Source of the DNA: Bolinopsis microptera
Taxonomy: Eukaryota > Ctenophora > Tentaculata > Lobata > Bolinopsidae
Reading direction: 5' to 3'
Assembly (NCBI RefSeq): GCF_026151205.1
Contig: NC_087075.1
Span: 4,812,359-4,876,358 of the forward strand
Length of the DNA: 64,000 nucleotides
Below are positions 11,137 through 55,500 of the stretch, in pieces (the first letter of the stretch is position 1; each line of letters begins with the position of its first letter). The notes under the pieces are model-generated. The model made no database searches. It was not told the origin of the DNA and saw only the letters and a list, made by a program, of their open reading frames with translations. The position numbers and the translations under genes are program-made.

Positions 11137-11566
11137 TTACTACAAACATGATGGAATTGCAGACGAGCTGTGTTTGTTATTTCAGCTAATTTAAGTCTTG
11201 AGCTAGATTAAGTATTAGTAATTACGCACTTAGAAAACATTAAATTTGTAATCCTTCTCTAATTACCTACCTCAGGCTTTAATGTTCATTAAATAAAAGT
11301 TCTAAACAAGAGTAGGTAAAACTAAAAACAACGCCCAAGTCTAATCTTTCCCTAAAACAAATAACTAAATACCACAACTTCATTGTAATTTCTCCAATAT
11401 CTCCTGTCATAAGCTAAATTACGGTTTCAAGAATTGGTGTTTCAAAGAATGGTAGTTCTTCAAAGAACCGCATGACGTCGGCCGTGTCTGAGGAGCAGAA
11501 AAAACGACATGTTTTCAGTGCTGAGTTGTAGCGACCTTTCTCTATCCTCAGATCGTGACTGCTAGA

Positions 11567-11705
11567 TCGTGAGACGTGATCGAAACAATTTTTCGCCGAT
11601 ATCTCGACATAGGAGCATTTTAACCCTATGTCATGTGGGGTGATTCGGGATCATTGTTTGAAATACATCAATTCAAGTAGGTTTCAACTGTCGGGGGCCC
11701 TTTGA
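11567..11705. repeat. Dispersed repeat, copy in left upstream region
   Basis: Related to 8842-8989 and duplicated with the segment at 62414-62555. Landmarks are TTTTTCGCCGATATCTCG and GTCGGGGGCCCTTT. Confidence 0.5.
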
Positions 11706-13150
11706 GATAAATCTCTTATTCGAGTGTAGAGCGAGTTAGCACACTCGTAAAATGTTCGCCTTGTAAGAATATTGTTTTTCTCAGGTGGGGGAAATTTGGG
11801 ACAATATTTATATAATGTTTCTCGCTACCACTTCGTTAGATCGGTGCGATGCACCACTGGGCCGCACCGAGCAGCAAAGGATTGACATCGTCAATCAAAA
11901 CCAGTCACAAGTATTAGAAGAAATAAAACTACAAATTTCGGTAAGGAAATGGTAAAACCTCCGTTATGTATCATGTTATGATCCATTACATTAAATTTAG
12001 TTGTTTCAATTATCTGCTCTTACTTCCCTCTTAGTTTCTCACTTTAATTTAAACATTAACCAATGATCTTCTTCCTGTCACTCTCAACGATAATCTTGCA
12101 ATATCTTAATCAAATCTCATGTCAATCTTATAAACCCTCGCGCAATACAATTTCAATGAAAATAATGAAATTTCATTGCTTCAAAACTAGCTTTTTGCGT
12201 TTTTCAGTAAACTTTTCTTTGTATTTGAGCGAGAATCGACAAGATATAAAAAATCAAAATACAGCCTCTTAAAACCTTGAATATCATTTGGTTTGAGGTC
12301 CGCAGATGATATAAAATCTGCTGTATCACTACCAACAATTTACTTGTTATTTTCTCTAAACATTCCGTGAATCAACGTATAAATTCACGGTAAAAGAATT
12401 TAAATTCAGGGCAGTTGGAACATTCTGTAAAAGTTTTAACTTTAACCATGAAATCGGAGGTATTCATTTAAAGTTTCAACTTTCCGCGTGGAGTCCACGT
12501 CCAAAAAACAAATAAAAATGTGATTATCTCAACCAACCTGAACAACCAACCTGAACTTTAGAACAGTTATTAATGATCGTGAAATAATCGAGATAAGCAA
12601 ATCAAATTACTGAACGATGAACATGCGCCTAGTTTATAGCTACTTTGAATTGGTTATTACTAATTATTCCAATTAGTAGTAATTACTACTTCCAATTTGT
12701 ATCATAACACAACTGCTAATTGGGCTTTTAGATTTACAACATAACAATTAAATCAATCATTCTAGTTACTAATCTCATTCTCTCTCTGCTTTTGAAAACT
12801 TATCTTTCATTTCCAACATGTTTTATTGAGGTCATCCCACAGGCACCTGCGTTTTAAAGTTATGCAGATTCGTACCAATATCTGACTGCCCAGTTGCAGT
12901 GGTTAACAATGAAGATAGCCGCAAATCCTTAACACGCCAAAACACTTCATGCCACATTCTACATCAATAATTTAAATATGAAACTTTACGTACAATTGAA
13001 AACTTCAATTTAGTAACTGAATTAAACTTTATCCCTTAATTAAGATATTTTTAGTTCTAAGATTTTACAACTGCAAAGACTTTTAAAAACTGATCAAAAT
13101 TCTTGACTTTTTAAAATTTTTTGAATCGCCATTAGAACTGCTTAAACCAG

Positions 13151-13762
13151 AATATTATAAATTAAATTAACACTTTTAACTGACTTCCGAACGAATGATG
13201 AACAATTCTAATATTTAACAGTCTTATTGTTCCCAGGACTATTTTCCCCAATCTAATGAGCTTTAAATCTAGTAAATTTTAGAATTAAGATTTATTGAAA
13301 GTCAACTTTCTGAACAGAGAATTTTGTCACCATAGAATGCACAGATGCAGATTCATAGCATAAACAATTGCACACCGGAACTATTTTTGAGCTGCAACAA
13401 CAATTTGATGGGCGCTGGTGTAAGCAGTTGGTAAGATGGATTCAAAACTTGACTTTACCTTAATAGTCCCGGTCGAATAAGTGGCTTTGAACTTAAAATG
13501 TATGCTATCCATTTAAGAGATGTTCTCACGATACTATGCCAGCTCATTTCCCCAAAACAAACAACTTCAGTTTGTTGGAGACAAACCAAATTTGTAATGC
13601 ATTGTAAGAACATCTCCCTAAGATCTAATTTAAACATTTTTCTAATTCTTAGGTTGGGATTTTCTGTACCCAAGCCTCGAGCTCTCTCTCTCTCTCTCCA
13701 TTCTGACTAACAAATATCATTCCTATCAACGAAATAAAAACAACCACACCCCAAAAATAAGT
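13151..13762. other. 3' flank of the CEPT-like gene
   Basis: Non-coding. It holds a possible polyadenylation signal on the minus strand (AATAAA at 13291-13296), a short inverted repeat around GAGATGTTCT (13510-13620) and a CT run near 13682-13699. ORFs on both strands here look like chance. Confidence 0.4.
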
Positions 13763-45127
<31,365 letters not shown>

Positions 45128-45794
45128 CTGAAGATAATTGTAATTAGTTAATTGGTTAATTGGTAAGAAGTAAATTATAATTGGTAAATTATTCTACTTA
45201 CAATTAAGCAACTATAGTACTATGTATAATTACGTACTACAAAGTACATGTATTTAAATTAGGAGAATGTAGCTAACAATGAGAAATGTCCAAAATATTG
45301 TCCACTGGGTAGTGTACAGATTTGCCGGTTAATAAATTTAACTTAATTTAATAAAATTCACCAAACTGACCACCACTAACCAGCAATGTTGAGTAAATAA
45401 ATTTTAAAGGCAGACTTTTTCATTATTAAGATTTAGGTTAATTAAGAGTACGAAATTCTTGGTGATAGTCTAGACTTAACCTATTAATATCTAGAAACCA
45501 TAAAACAAGTACTGACATTTACACTGAGACCACATTGCTCACTACTAGTCTTAAGGGTTTCTAGTTAAGGATCTCCTGTTAAGGGTCTCTTATAGACTTT
45601 TAAACAGATCAGTGTAGAGGTAGAGTCAAGTGGGTACAACAACAACACAATACAACACCACAACATGACAACATAACAACAACACTGCTCATGACTAGTA
45701 ATCTGATTATTTGTACACTAATAATAATTATAGACGTAGATTGATTGCCAGTTTGCAGTTCGCACTGCTATCTACCTTTACACACTTCACTGTC
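45128..45794. other. CEPT intron upstream of the first visible exon
   Basis: I searched this stretch on the minus strand for an exon encoding the first membrane helix of CEPT and found none. Confidence 0.5.
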
Positions 45795-46224
45795 TGTTCA
45801 CTGTTCACTGTTCACTGTTCACTGTTCACTGTTCACTGTTCACTGTTCACTGTTCACTGTTCACTGTTCACTGTTCACTGTTCACTGTTCACTGTTCACT
45901 GTTCACTGTTCACTGTTCACTGTTCACTGTTCACTGTTCACTGTTCACTGTTCACTGTTCACGGTTCACTGTTCACTGTTCACTGTTCACTGTTCACTGT
46001 TCACTGTTCACTGTTCACTGTTCACTGTTCACTGTTCACTGTTCACTGTTCACTGTTCACTGTTCACTGTTCACTGTTCACTGTTCACTGTTCACTGTTC
46101 ACTGTTCACTGTTCACTGTTCACTGTTCACTGTTCACTGTTCACTGTTCACTGTTCACTGTTCACTGTTCACTGTTCACTGTTCACTGTTCACTGTTCAC
46201 TGTTCACTGTTCACTGTTCACTGT
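45795..46224. repeat. (TTCACTG)n heptamer satellite
   Basis: About 61 almost perfect tandem heptamers, with a single variant (TTCACGG) near 45962. It creates long false ORFs because 7 is not a multiple of 3. Confidence 0.97.
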
Positions 46225-46348
46225 TCTCAACTCATAAGGGTCAGCTATTATAACCGACGGCAATATTTATTGCTATGTTATCAGTAAGTTGGTGGCCATC
46301 GACCAATAAGGTTAAATCAGGTCAGACATTAAACATCATGATGTATCT

Positions 46349-46945
46349 TATGTGTATTATGTGTATTATGTGTATTATGTGTATTATGTGTATTATGTGT
46401 ATTATGTGTATTATGTGTATTATGTGTATTATGTGTATTATGTGTATTATGTGTATTATGTATATTATGTGTTTTATGTATATTATGTGTATTATGTGTA
46501 TTATGTGTACTATGTATATTATGTGTATTATGTGTATTATGTGTATTATGTGTATTATGTGTATTATGTGTATTATGTGTATTATGTGTATTATGTGTAT
46601 TATGTGTATTATGTATATTATGTGTTTTATGTATATTATGTGTATTATGTGTATTATGTGTATTATGTGTATTATGTGTATTATGTGTATTATGTGTATT
46701 ATATATATTATGTGTTTTATGTATATTATGTGTATTATGTGTATTATGTGTATTATGTGTATTATGTGTATTATGTATATTATGTGTATTATGTGTATTA
46801 TGTGTATAATTATGTATATTATGTGTATTATGTGTATTATGTGTATTATGTGTATTATGTGTATTATGTGTATTATGTGTATTATGTGTATTATGTGTAT
46901 TATGTATATCATGTGTATTATGTATATTATGTGTATTATGTGTAC
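46349..46945. repeat. (TATTATGTG)n nonamer satellite
   Basis: About 66 units, open in several frames because 9 is a multiple of 3. A variant block with TATATTATGTGTTTTATG recurs three times, hinting at a higher-order unit. Confidence 0.97.
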
Positions 46946-47109
46946 GATTTGATGCATAGTACTGGTGTTAACTAAATCTAAGCATGTATTGAGTGCAAAT
47001 TAGTTGAATATACAATTTATAATCTAATGATGTATATTAACTGTCATAACACTGTAACATTATGATGTTGAGTATTCTAACTTGTAAAGTTACATACATT
47101 CGCAACTAA

Positions 47110-47308
47110 TCACACATCACACATCACACATCACACATCACTCATCACACATCACACATCACACATCACACATCACACATCGCACATCACACATCACACA
47201 TCACACATCACACATCACACATCACACATCACACATCACACATCACACATCACACATCACACATCACACATCACACATCACACATCACGCATCACACATC
47301 ACACATCA
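47110..47308. repeat. (ACACATC)n heptamer satellite
   Basis: About 28 tandem heptamers with rare variants (TCGCACA, ACGCATC). Confidence 0.97.
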
Positions 47309-47459
47309 CACACACTATAACTATACACAATACACAGTATACCCCTAACAACACCATCACGACACAAGTCATTAAGTGTGGTCTGAAATTAACTTCCCGC
47401 CTCCCTGCCAGTAGCCATGAAATATAAAACAATCTGAGTAGTGGGAGCTAATATCGGAC

Positions 47460-47690
47460 ACCACCCACCTAGGATTACCCACGTGGGTACACACGTGTTT
47501 AACACATGGTGACCCGTGGTTACCCACATGGTTACCCACGTGTCACTAGTAATAGTTAGTACACACTGTGTAATATTAGGTGTTCATGATCAGCACAATT
47601 TAGAAACAATCTGCACCGGCCCGCTATTACCACGTGACATTACCCACGTGACATTACCACGTGACATTACACATTACCCACGTGTCAGAT
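47460..47690. repeat. Cluster of TTACCCACGTG(ACA) words
   Basis: Two groups of closely spaced CACGTG palindromes (about 47470-47540 and 47628-47690) in a degenerate TTACCCACGTGACA repeat. No gene. Confidence 0.6.
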
Positions 47691-47744
47691 ACAGTTGTGA
47701 TATTGGGTGTACAAGCATTTTCTCTGGATTGTGCTCAGCCAGGG

Positions 47745-48113
47745 GCATACCATTTATAGGTCGGGTAAAATTTGCGGATTATGCGATCCCGCAACTTTTC
47801 CGATTTATATTGCAAAATTAAAATAGAAATGCAAAAATTACACTAGTAGTAGTTAGTACACACTTTACTTTTATTGTAGCGGAAGACCCACCAGTCACCA
47901 CGTTCCCTTGTTCATGATCTGTAAAATTTAGATAAAACCAGAACCGGACGGAATAGGACCGGAGAGACGACAATTTAGTTGCGGCGGCTACGGAATCCTA
48001 TAATTTGCCGTATATTTTCTACTTTTTGATGTGTAATTTTGCAATGAAAATCCCAAATGTTGCAGGATCGCATGATCTGTTATTTTTTGCCACCCTTAAT
48101 TTATGGTACCTGT
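47745..48113. repeat. Inverted-repeat element near the gap
   Basis: A left arm containing ATTATGCGATCCCGCAAC and a right arm containing GTTGCAGGATCGCATGAT are complementary with mismatches, each about 80-90 bases. An old MITE is likely. Confidence 0.5.
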
Positions 48114-48399
48114 GATCAGCACAATCGGAACAGTTCAATAAACCAGACCGGACTTAACCGGACTTAACCGGACGTCCGGTCCGGTCTGGTCATCCTCTAC
48201 TCAGAATCTTCTCACTACGATTTTAGAGTTTAGGAATAAACGGCAATTAACTGGTATAATATTAAAAATCTCACGGTTCTCTAGCTGATTATCTGGACTT
48301 CAGACAACCCGGCCAGTAATATGACAGATTTTAGTGTGTAAGGTGTTGTTAGTGTGGTGGTGGGATCTTTCCGAAAATAAATATCTGCTGACTGTGTAT

Positions 48400-48499
48400 N
48401 NNNNNNNNNNNNNNNNNNNNNNNNNNNNNNNNNNNNNNNNNNNNNNNNNNNNNNNNNNNNNNNNNNNNNNNNNNNNNNNNNNNNNNNNNNNNNNNNNNN
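48400..48499. other. 100-N assembly gap
   Basis: Exactly 100 undetermined bases, the conventional gap of unknown size. The first CEPT exons are expected on this side of the gene but the far side of the gap holds lectin-Ig exons. Confidence 0.99.
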
Positions 48500-48762
48500 T
48501 CCCGTAATTTTTTACGGAAAGGATGGTGTCTTTACCGTGTGTACGTGTTTTCTGTTTTGTGACATCTGCAATGTGATTTTGTTTATTTAATTGGTTATAT
48601 TTCGTTTTATTTGGATGAATATAACTTTGGCCACATCACTTAATATCCTCCAAGATTCAGTGCATAAGATAACATAAGATAAAGCAAAATAACATCAGAT
48701 AAAACAATCTGATGAAAAACAATCAAATTGAAACAAGTTATATCACAAGTTACTTAACGTAC

Positions 48763-49522
48763 CGTAAACGTTAAGATTGACTGTGGTATCCGAGTGGGTG
48801 GAATCAGGTAAAGATCCGGAAGTGACTCTGCAAGTATAGGCAGTATCTTCATTCACAACAGTTCCGTCTACAGCAAGAGTTGATATCTGAGTCCCTCCAG
48901 AGAAGCTTCCTTGAACAGGGGTGAACTTTTCAGCTGGAACTGGTCCTGTACTAGTTCGCCAGGTCACTGTTGCTGTTTCCGTTATTTCAGTGATAACACA
49001 GGATATCGTTGAGGTAGAACCCTTCTTCACTTCTTTATTCACTGATTCAACCTCTGAAGTAAGTTTTGGTAAATGAATACTCTCTTATTTTACAATCTAG
49101 TGTGACACTCGCGTGATATAAGCATTTAGTTGATCTGATGTGAATTGAATTTGAAATGTTGCTGTGAGATAAAAATGGGTACTGAATCAAAAACTGTATT
49201 GCAAGATAATTTGTAACTTTTAAAAACGTACCATAAACATCAAAATTGACTGGGGTATCCGAGTGGCTGGAATCATATTCTGATCCGGAAGTGACTCTGC
49301 AAGTGTAGGCAGTATCGTCGTTTACAAGAGTTCCGTCTACCGCAAGAGTTGATGTCTGAGTCCCTCCGGTGTGGCTTCCTTGAACCAGGGTGAACTTTTC
49401 AGCTGGAACTGGTCCTGTACTAGTTCGCCAGGTCGCTATTGCTGTTTCTGTTAATCCAGTGATAACACAGGATATGGTTGCATCTGAGCCCTTTTTGACT
49501 TCTTTGTTTACTGATTCAACAT
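48763..49522 (-). CDS. Last two Ig exons before the gap
   Basis: 49232-49522 and 48763-49053, each 291 bases, phase 1, with intact TISCVIT, TWRTSTG and DTAYTCRVTS. Donors are GTACGT rather than GTATGT. The intron between them is longer than usual (178 bases). Beyond 48763 only intron-like sequence remains up to the gap. Confidence 0.78.
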
Positions 49523-52500
49523 CTGAAGCAAGTTTTTGTAAAATAAATTCAATTTTGGCTGTAAGATAAAAATGCGTACTCAAATTAGAAATCATTTCGT
49601 GCAAGATGAATTTTAGTGTTTTAAAAACATACCGTAAACATTCAGATTGACGGTGGTATCCGATGATGAAAAACAATCATTGAAACAAGTTATATTACAA
49701 GTTACTTAACGTACCGTAAACGTTAAGATTGACTGTGGTTTCCGAGTGGGTGGAATCAGGTAAAGATCCGGAAGTGACTCTGCAAGTATAGGCAGTATCT
49801 TCATTCACAACAGTTCCGTCTACAGCAAGAGTTGATATCTGAGTCCCTCCAGAGAAGCTTCCTTGAACAGGGGTGAACTTTTTCACTTTGGGGGGAATTT
49901 TTTTTTTTCCCGTTTCGGGCCCTTTTTACTGTTTGCTGGGGGTTTGGGGGGGGGGGGGGGGGGGGGGGGGGATTTTTCCCCCGGGGGGGGGGGATAAACA
50001 CCCGGGTAAAAGGTTGATTTTAAACCCCCGTTTTTTCCCCTTTTTTTTTATTCACTGGATTTTCAAACCCCTAAATAAAATTTTTTTGGGTTAAAAGAAA
50101 AACTCTCTTTTAAAATTTTAAACCCCAAAAATTTAAAATTTTGAAAAAACTCCCCCAGGGAAAAAAGCATTTTGTTGATCTGATGTGAAAAGGGAAATTT
50201 TAAATGTTCTGTGGAAAAAAAATGGGTACTTTAACCAAAAAATGTATTGGGAAAAATAATTTTGTAACTTTTAAAAACGTACCCAAAAACCCTTTAAAAT
50301 TGACTGGGGGGGTCCGAGTGGCTGGAAAACGTATTCTGATCCGGGAAATGACTCTGCAAGTGGGAGGGAGTTCCCTCTTTTTCAAGAGTTCCGTCTACCG
50401 CAAGAGTTTGATGTCTGAGCCCCTCCAGAGAAGCTTCCTTACAGGGGGTGAACTTTTCCCGCTGAAACTGGTCCTGTACTGTTCCGGGCCCGGTCCCTGT
50501 TGTGTTTTCCCTTATTTCCCGTGGTTTCCCTTATTCCCGTGGGTAAAACGGATATCGTTTTTATAGACCCTTCCCCTTTATTCTTTGTTTACTGATTAAC
50601 ATTGAAACAAGTTTTTTTAAAAACAAAAAAAATTTGGGAATAATGGATATTCCCCAAATTTAAAAAAAAACCGTAATGCAAGAGAATGAAGTATAAGAAA
50701 TTTTTGTTAAAAGTTGAGATTTTACGAGGTATCCCGGGGGCTGGGGAAATTTAGGTAAAGATCCGGAAGAGACTCTGCAAGTGTAAGCAGTATCTTCATT
50801 CACAAGAGTTCTGTCTACAGCAAGAGTTGATGTTTGCTTCCCTTTAGAATTGCTTTCTTGAACAAGGGTGAACTTTCAGCTGGAACTGGTCCTGTGTTAG
50901 TTCGCCAGGTAACTGTTGCTGTTCCGTTATTCCAGTGATAACACAGGATATAGTTGTATCTGAGCCTTTCTTCACTTCTTTGTTTACGGATTCAACGTCT
51001 GAATTAAGTTTTAGTAAAACATTTCGATTTTTGGCTCAGAGATCAAAATTAGAACTGAAATTAAAAACTGTGATCCAAGATGACTGTTAACGTTCAAGAA
51101 CATACCATAAACGTTGAGATTGACGGTGGTGTCCGAGTGGCTGGAATCTGGAAAAGATCCAGAAGTGACTCTGCAAGTGTAGGCAGTATCTTCATTCACA
51201 ACAGCTCCGTCTACAGCAAGAGTTGATGTCTGAGTCCCTTTAGAGTTGCTTCCTTGAACCAGGGTGAACTTTTCAGCTGTTACTGGTCCTGTACTAGTTC
51301 GCCAGGTCGCTATTGCTGTTTCTGTCAATCCATAGATAACACAGGATATAGTTGAATTTGAGCCCTTCTTCACTTCTTTGTTTACGGATTGTACGTCTGA
51401 AGCAAGTTTTTGTAAAACAATTTCAAATTTGGCTGTAAGATAATAATTCGTACTGAAATTAGAAAACATTTCGTGCAAGATGACTGTTAACGTTATAAAG
51501 AACATACCGTAAACATTCAGATTGACGGTAGTATCCGAATGGCTGGAATCAGGTAAAGATCCAGAAGTGACTCTGCAAGTGTAAGCAGTATCTTCATTCA
51601 CAAGAGTTCCGTCTACAGCAAGAGTTGATGTTTGTGTCCCACCAGAGTTGCTTCCTTGAACAGCGGTGAACTTTTCAGCTGGAACTGGTCTGTACTAGTT
51701 CGCCAGGTCACTGTTGCTGTTTCTGCCAATCCAGTGATAACACAGGATATAGTTGTATCTGAGCCCTTCTTCACTTCTTTGTTTACTGATTCAACATCTG
51801 AAGCAAGTTTTTGTAAAACCAATTTCAATTTTGGCTGCAAGATAATAATTCGTACTAAAATTATAAAAAATTTCGTGCAAGATGACTGTTAACGTTTAAA
51901 GAACATACCATAAACGTTGAGATTGACAGTAGTATCCGAATGGGCTGGAGTTGGATAAAGATCCGGAAGTGACTCTGCAAGTGTAAGCAGTATCTTCATT
52001 CACAAGAGTTCCGTCTACAGCAAGAGTTGATGTTTGTGTCCCTCCGGAGAAACTTCCTTGAACAGCAGTGAACTTTTCAGCTGGAACTGCTCCTGTACTA
52101 GTTCGCCAGGTCACTGTTGCTGTTTCCGTTATCCCAGTGATAACACAGGATATGGTTGTATCTGAGCCCTTCTTCACTTCTTTATTTACGGATTCAACGT
52201 CTGAAGTGAGTATTGGTAAAATATTCCGATTTTTGGCTCTGAGATAAAAATTAGAACTGAAATTTAAAAAGATTTCGTGCAAGATGACTATTAACGTTTA
52301 ATGAACATACCATAAACGTTGAGATTGACAGTGGTATCCGAGTGGCTGGAATCAGGTAAAGATCCGGAAGTGACTCTGCAAGTGTAAGCAGTATCTTCAT
52401 TCACAAGAGTTCCGTCTACAGCAAGAGTTGATGTCTGAGTCCCTCCAGTGTGGCTTCCTTGAACAGGGGTAAACTTTTCATCTGGAACTGGTCCTGTACT

Positions 52501-55500
52501 AGTTCGCCAGGTCACTGTTGCTGTTTCCGTTATTCCAGTGATAACACAGGATATCGTTGTATCTGAGCCCTTCTTCACTTCTTTGTTTACTGATTCAACA
52601 TCTGAAGCAAGTTTTGTAAAACAAAAATAAATTTGGCAATGAGATGGATATTCATACTTAAATAACAAACCGTAATGCAAGATGACTGTTAACGTATAAG
52701 AACATACTGTAAACGTTGAGATTGACAGAGGTATCCGAGTGGCTGGAATCAGGTAAAGATCCGGAAGTGACTCTGCAAGTGTAAGCAGTATCTTCATTCA
52801 CAAGAGTTCTGTCTACAGCAAGAGTTGATGTTTGCTTCCCTTTAGAATTGCTTTCTTGAACAAGGGTGAACTTTTCAGCTGGAACTGGTCCTGTGTTAGT
52901 TCGCCAGGTAACTGTTGCTGTTTCCGTTATTCCAGTGATAACACAGGATATAGTTGTATCTGAGCCTTTCTTCACTTCTTTGTTTACGGATTCAACGTCT
53001 GAATTAAGTTTTAGTAAAACATTTCGATTTTTGGCTCAGAGATCAAAATTAGAACTGAAATTAAAAAACTGTGATCCAAGATGACTGTTAACGTTCAAGA
53101 ACATACCATAAACGTTGAGATTGACGGTGGTGTCCGAGTGGCTGGAATCTGGAAAAGATCCAGAAGTGACTCTGCAAGTGTAGGCAGTATCTTCATTCAC
53201 AACAGCTCCGTCTACAGCAAGAGTTGATGTCTGAGTCCCTTTAGAGTTGCTTCCTTGAACCAGGGTGAACTTTTCAGCTGTTACTGGTCCTGTACTAGTT
53301 CGCCAGGTCGCTATTGCTGTTTCTGTCAATCCAGAGATAACACAGGATATAGTTGTATTTGAGCCCTTCTTCACTTCTTTGTTTACGGATTGTACGTCTG
53401 AAGCAAGTTTTTGTAAAACAATTTCAAATTTGGCTGTAAGATAATAATTCGTACTGAAATTAGAAAACATTTCGTGCAAGATGACTGTTAACGTATAAAG
53501 AACATACCGTAAACATTCAGATTGACGGTAGTATCCGAATGGCTGGAATCAGGTAAAGATCCAGAAGTGACTCTGCAAGTGTAAGCAGTATCTTCATTCA
53601 CAAGAGTTCCGTCTACAGCAAGAGTTGATGTTTGTGTCCCACCAGAGTTGCTTCCTTGAACAGCGGTGAACTTTTCAGCTGGAACTGGTCCTGTACTAGT
53701 TCGCCAGGTCACTGTTGCTGTTTCTGCCAATCCAGTGATAACACAGGATATAGTTGTATCTGAGCCCTTCTTCACTTCTTTGTTTACTGATTCAACATCT
53801 GAAGCAAGTTTTTGTAAAACCAATTTCAATTTTGGCTGCAAGATAATAATTCGTACTAAAATTATAAAAAATTTCGTGCAAGATGACTGTTAACGTTTAA
53901 AGAACATACCATAAACGTTGAGATTGACAGTAGTATCCGAATGGCTGGAGTTGGATAAAGATCCGGAAGTGACTCTGCAAGTGTAAGCAGTATCTTCATT
54001 CACAAGAGTTCCGTCTACAGCAAGAGTTGATGTTTGTGTCCCTCCGGAGAAACTTCCTTGAACAGCAGTGAACTTTTCAGCTGGAACTGCTCCTGTACTA
54101 GTTCGCCAGGTCACTGTTGCTGTTTCCGTTATCCCAGTGATAACACAGGATATGGTTGTATCTGAGCCCTTCTTCACTTCTTTATTTACGGATTCAACGT
54201 CTGAAGTGAGTATTGGTAAAATATTCCGATTTTTGGCTCTGAGATAAAAATTAGAACTGAAATTTAAAAAGATTTCGTGCAAGATGACTATTAACGTTTA
54301 ATGAACATACCATAAACGTTGAGATTGACAGTGGTATCCGAGTGGCTGGAATCAGGTAAAGATCCGGAAGTGACTCTGCAAGTGTAAGCAGTATCTTCAT
54401 TCACAAGAGTTCCGTCTACAGCAAGAGTTGATGTCTGAGTCCATCCAGTGTGGCTTCCTTGAACAGGGGTAAACTTTTCATCTGGAACTGGTCCTGTACT
54501 AGTTCGCCAGGTCACTGTTGCTGTTTCCGTTATTCCAGTGATAACACAGGATATCGTTGTATCTGAGCCCTTCTTCACTTCTTTGTTTACTGATTCAACA
54601 TCTGAAGCAAGTTTTTGTAAAACAAAAATAAATTTGGCAATGAGATGGATATTCATACTTAAATAACAAACCGTAATGCAAGATGACTGTTAACGTATAA
54701 GAACATACTGTAAACGTTGAGATTGACAGAGGTATCCGAGTGGCTGGAATCAGGTAAAGATCCGGAAGTGACTCTGCAAGTGTAAGCAGTATCTTCATTC
54801 ACAAGAGTTCTGTCTACAGCAAGAGTTGATGTTTGCTTCCCTTTAGAATTGCTTTCTTGAACAAGGGTGAACTTTTCAGCTGGAACTGGTCCTGTGTTAG
54901 TTCGCCAGGTAACTGTTGCTGTTTCCGTTATTCCAGTGATAACACAGGATATAGTTGTATCTGAGCCTTTCTTCACTTCTTTGTTTACGGATTCAACGTC
55001 TGAATTAAGTTTTAGTAAAACATTTCGATTTTTGGCTCAGAGATCAAAATTAGAACTGAAATTAAAAACTGTGATCCAAGATGACTGTTAACGTTTAAGA
55101 ACATACCATAAACGTTGAGATTGACAGTGGTGTCCGAGTGGCTGGAATCTGGAAAAGATCCAGAAGTGACTCTGCAAGTGTAGGCAGTATCTTCATTCAC
55201 AAGAGTTCCGTCTACAGCAAGAGTTGATGTCTGAGTCCCTTTAGAGTTGCTTCCTTGAACCAGGGTGAACTTTTCAGCTGTTACTGGTCCTGTACTAGTT
55301 CGCCAGGTCGCTATTGCTGTTTCTGTCAATCCAGAGATAACACAGGATATAGTTGTATTTGAGCCCTTCTTCACTTCTTTGTTTACGGATTGTACGTCTG
55401 AAGCAAGTTTTTGTAAAACAATTTCAAATTTGGCTGTAAGATAATAATTCGTACTGAAATTAGAAAACATTTCGTGGAAGATGACTGTTAACGTTCAAGA

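Larger units (their letters stand above)
9047..13150. repeat. Segmental duplication, left copy of the upstream region
   Basis: This stretch, from just inside the first intron of the left lectin-Ig gene through its promoter and about 3.8 kb further upstream, matches 59962-64000 almost base for base, with scattered substitutions and small indels. It holds the signal-peptide exon, a 29-base hairpin, a MITE and a dispersed repeat. The two 69-codon ORFs at 12063-12272 and 62915-63124 are identical, but so is the surrounding non-coding DNA, so that is no sign of a gene. Confidence 0.9.

Noticed and set aside
12063-12272. 69-codon ORF identical to 62915-63124
   Set aside because: The surrounding non-coding duplication is equally identical, and there is no domain or splice signal.
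13455-13710. Overlapping ORFs next to the CEPT last exon
   Set aside because: They lie downstream of the stop in a short inverted repeat; no protein similarity recognised.
45711-46287. Long plus-strand ORFs of repeated LFTVHCS
   Set aside because: Pure (TTCACTG)n satellite translation.
46275-46975. Long ORFs on both strands of repeated IMC, YYV or HII
   Set aside because: Translation of a 9-base satellite, which stays open in any frame without a stop.
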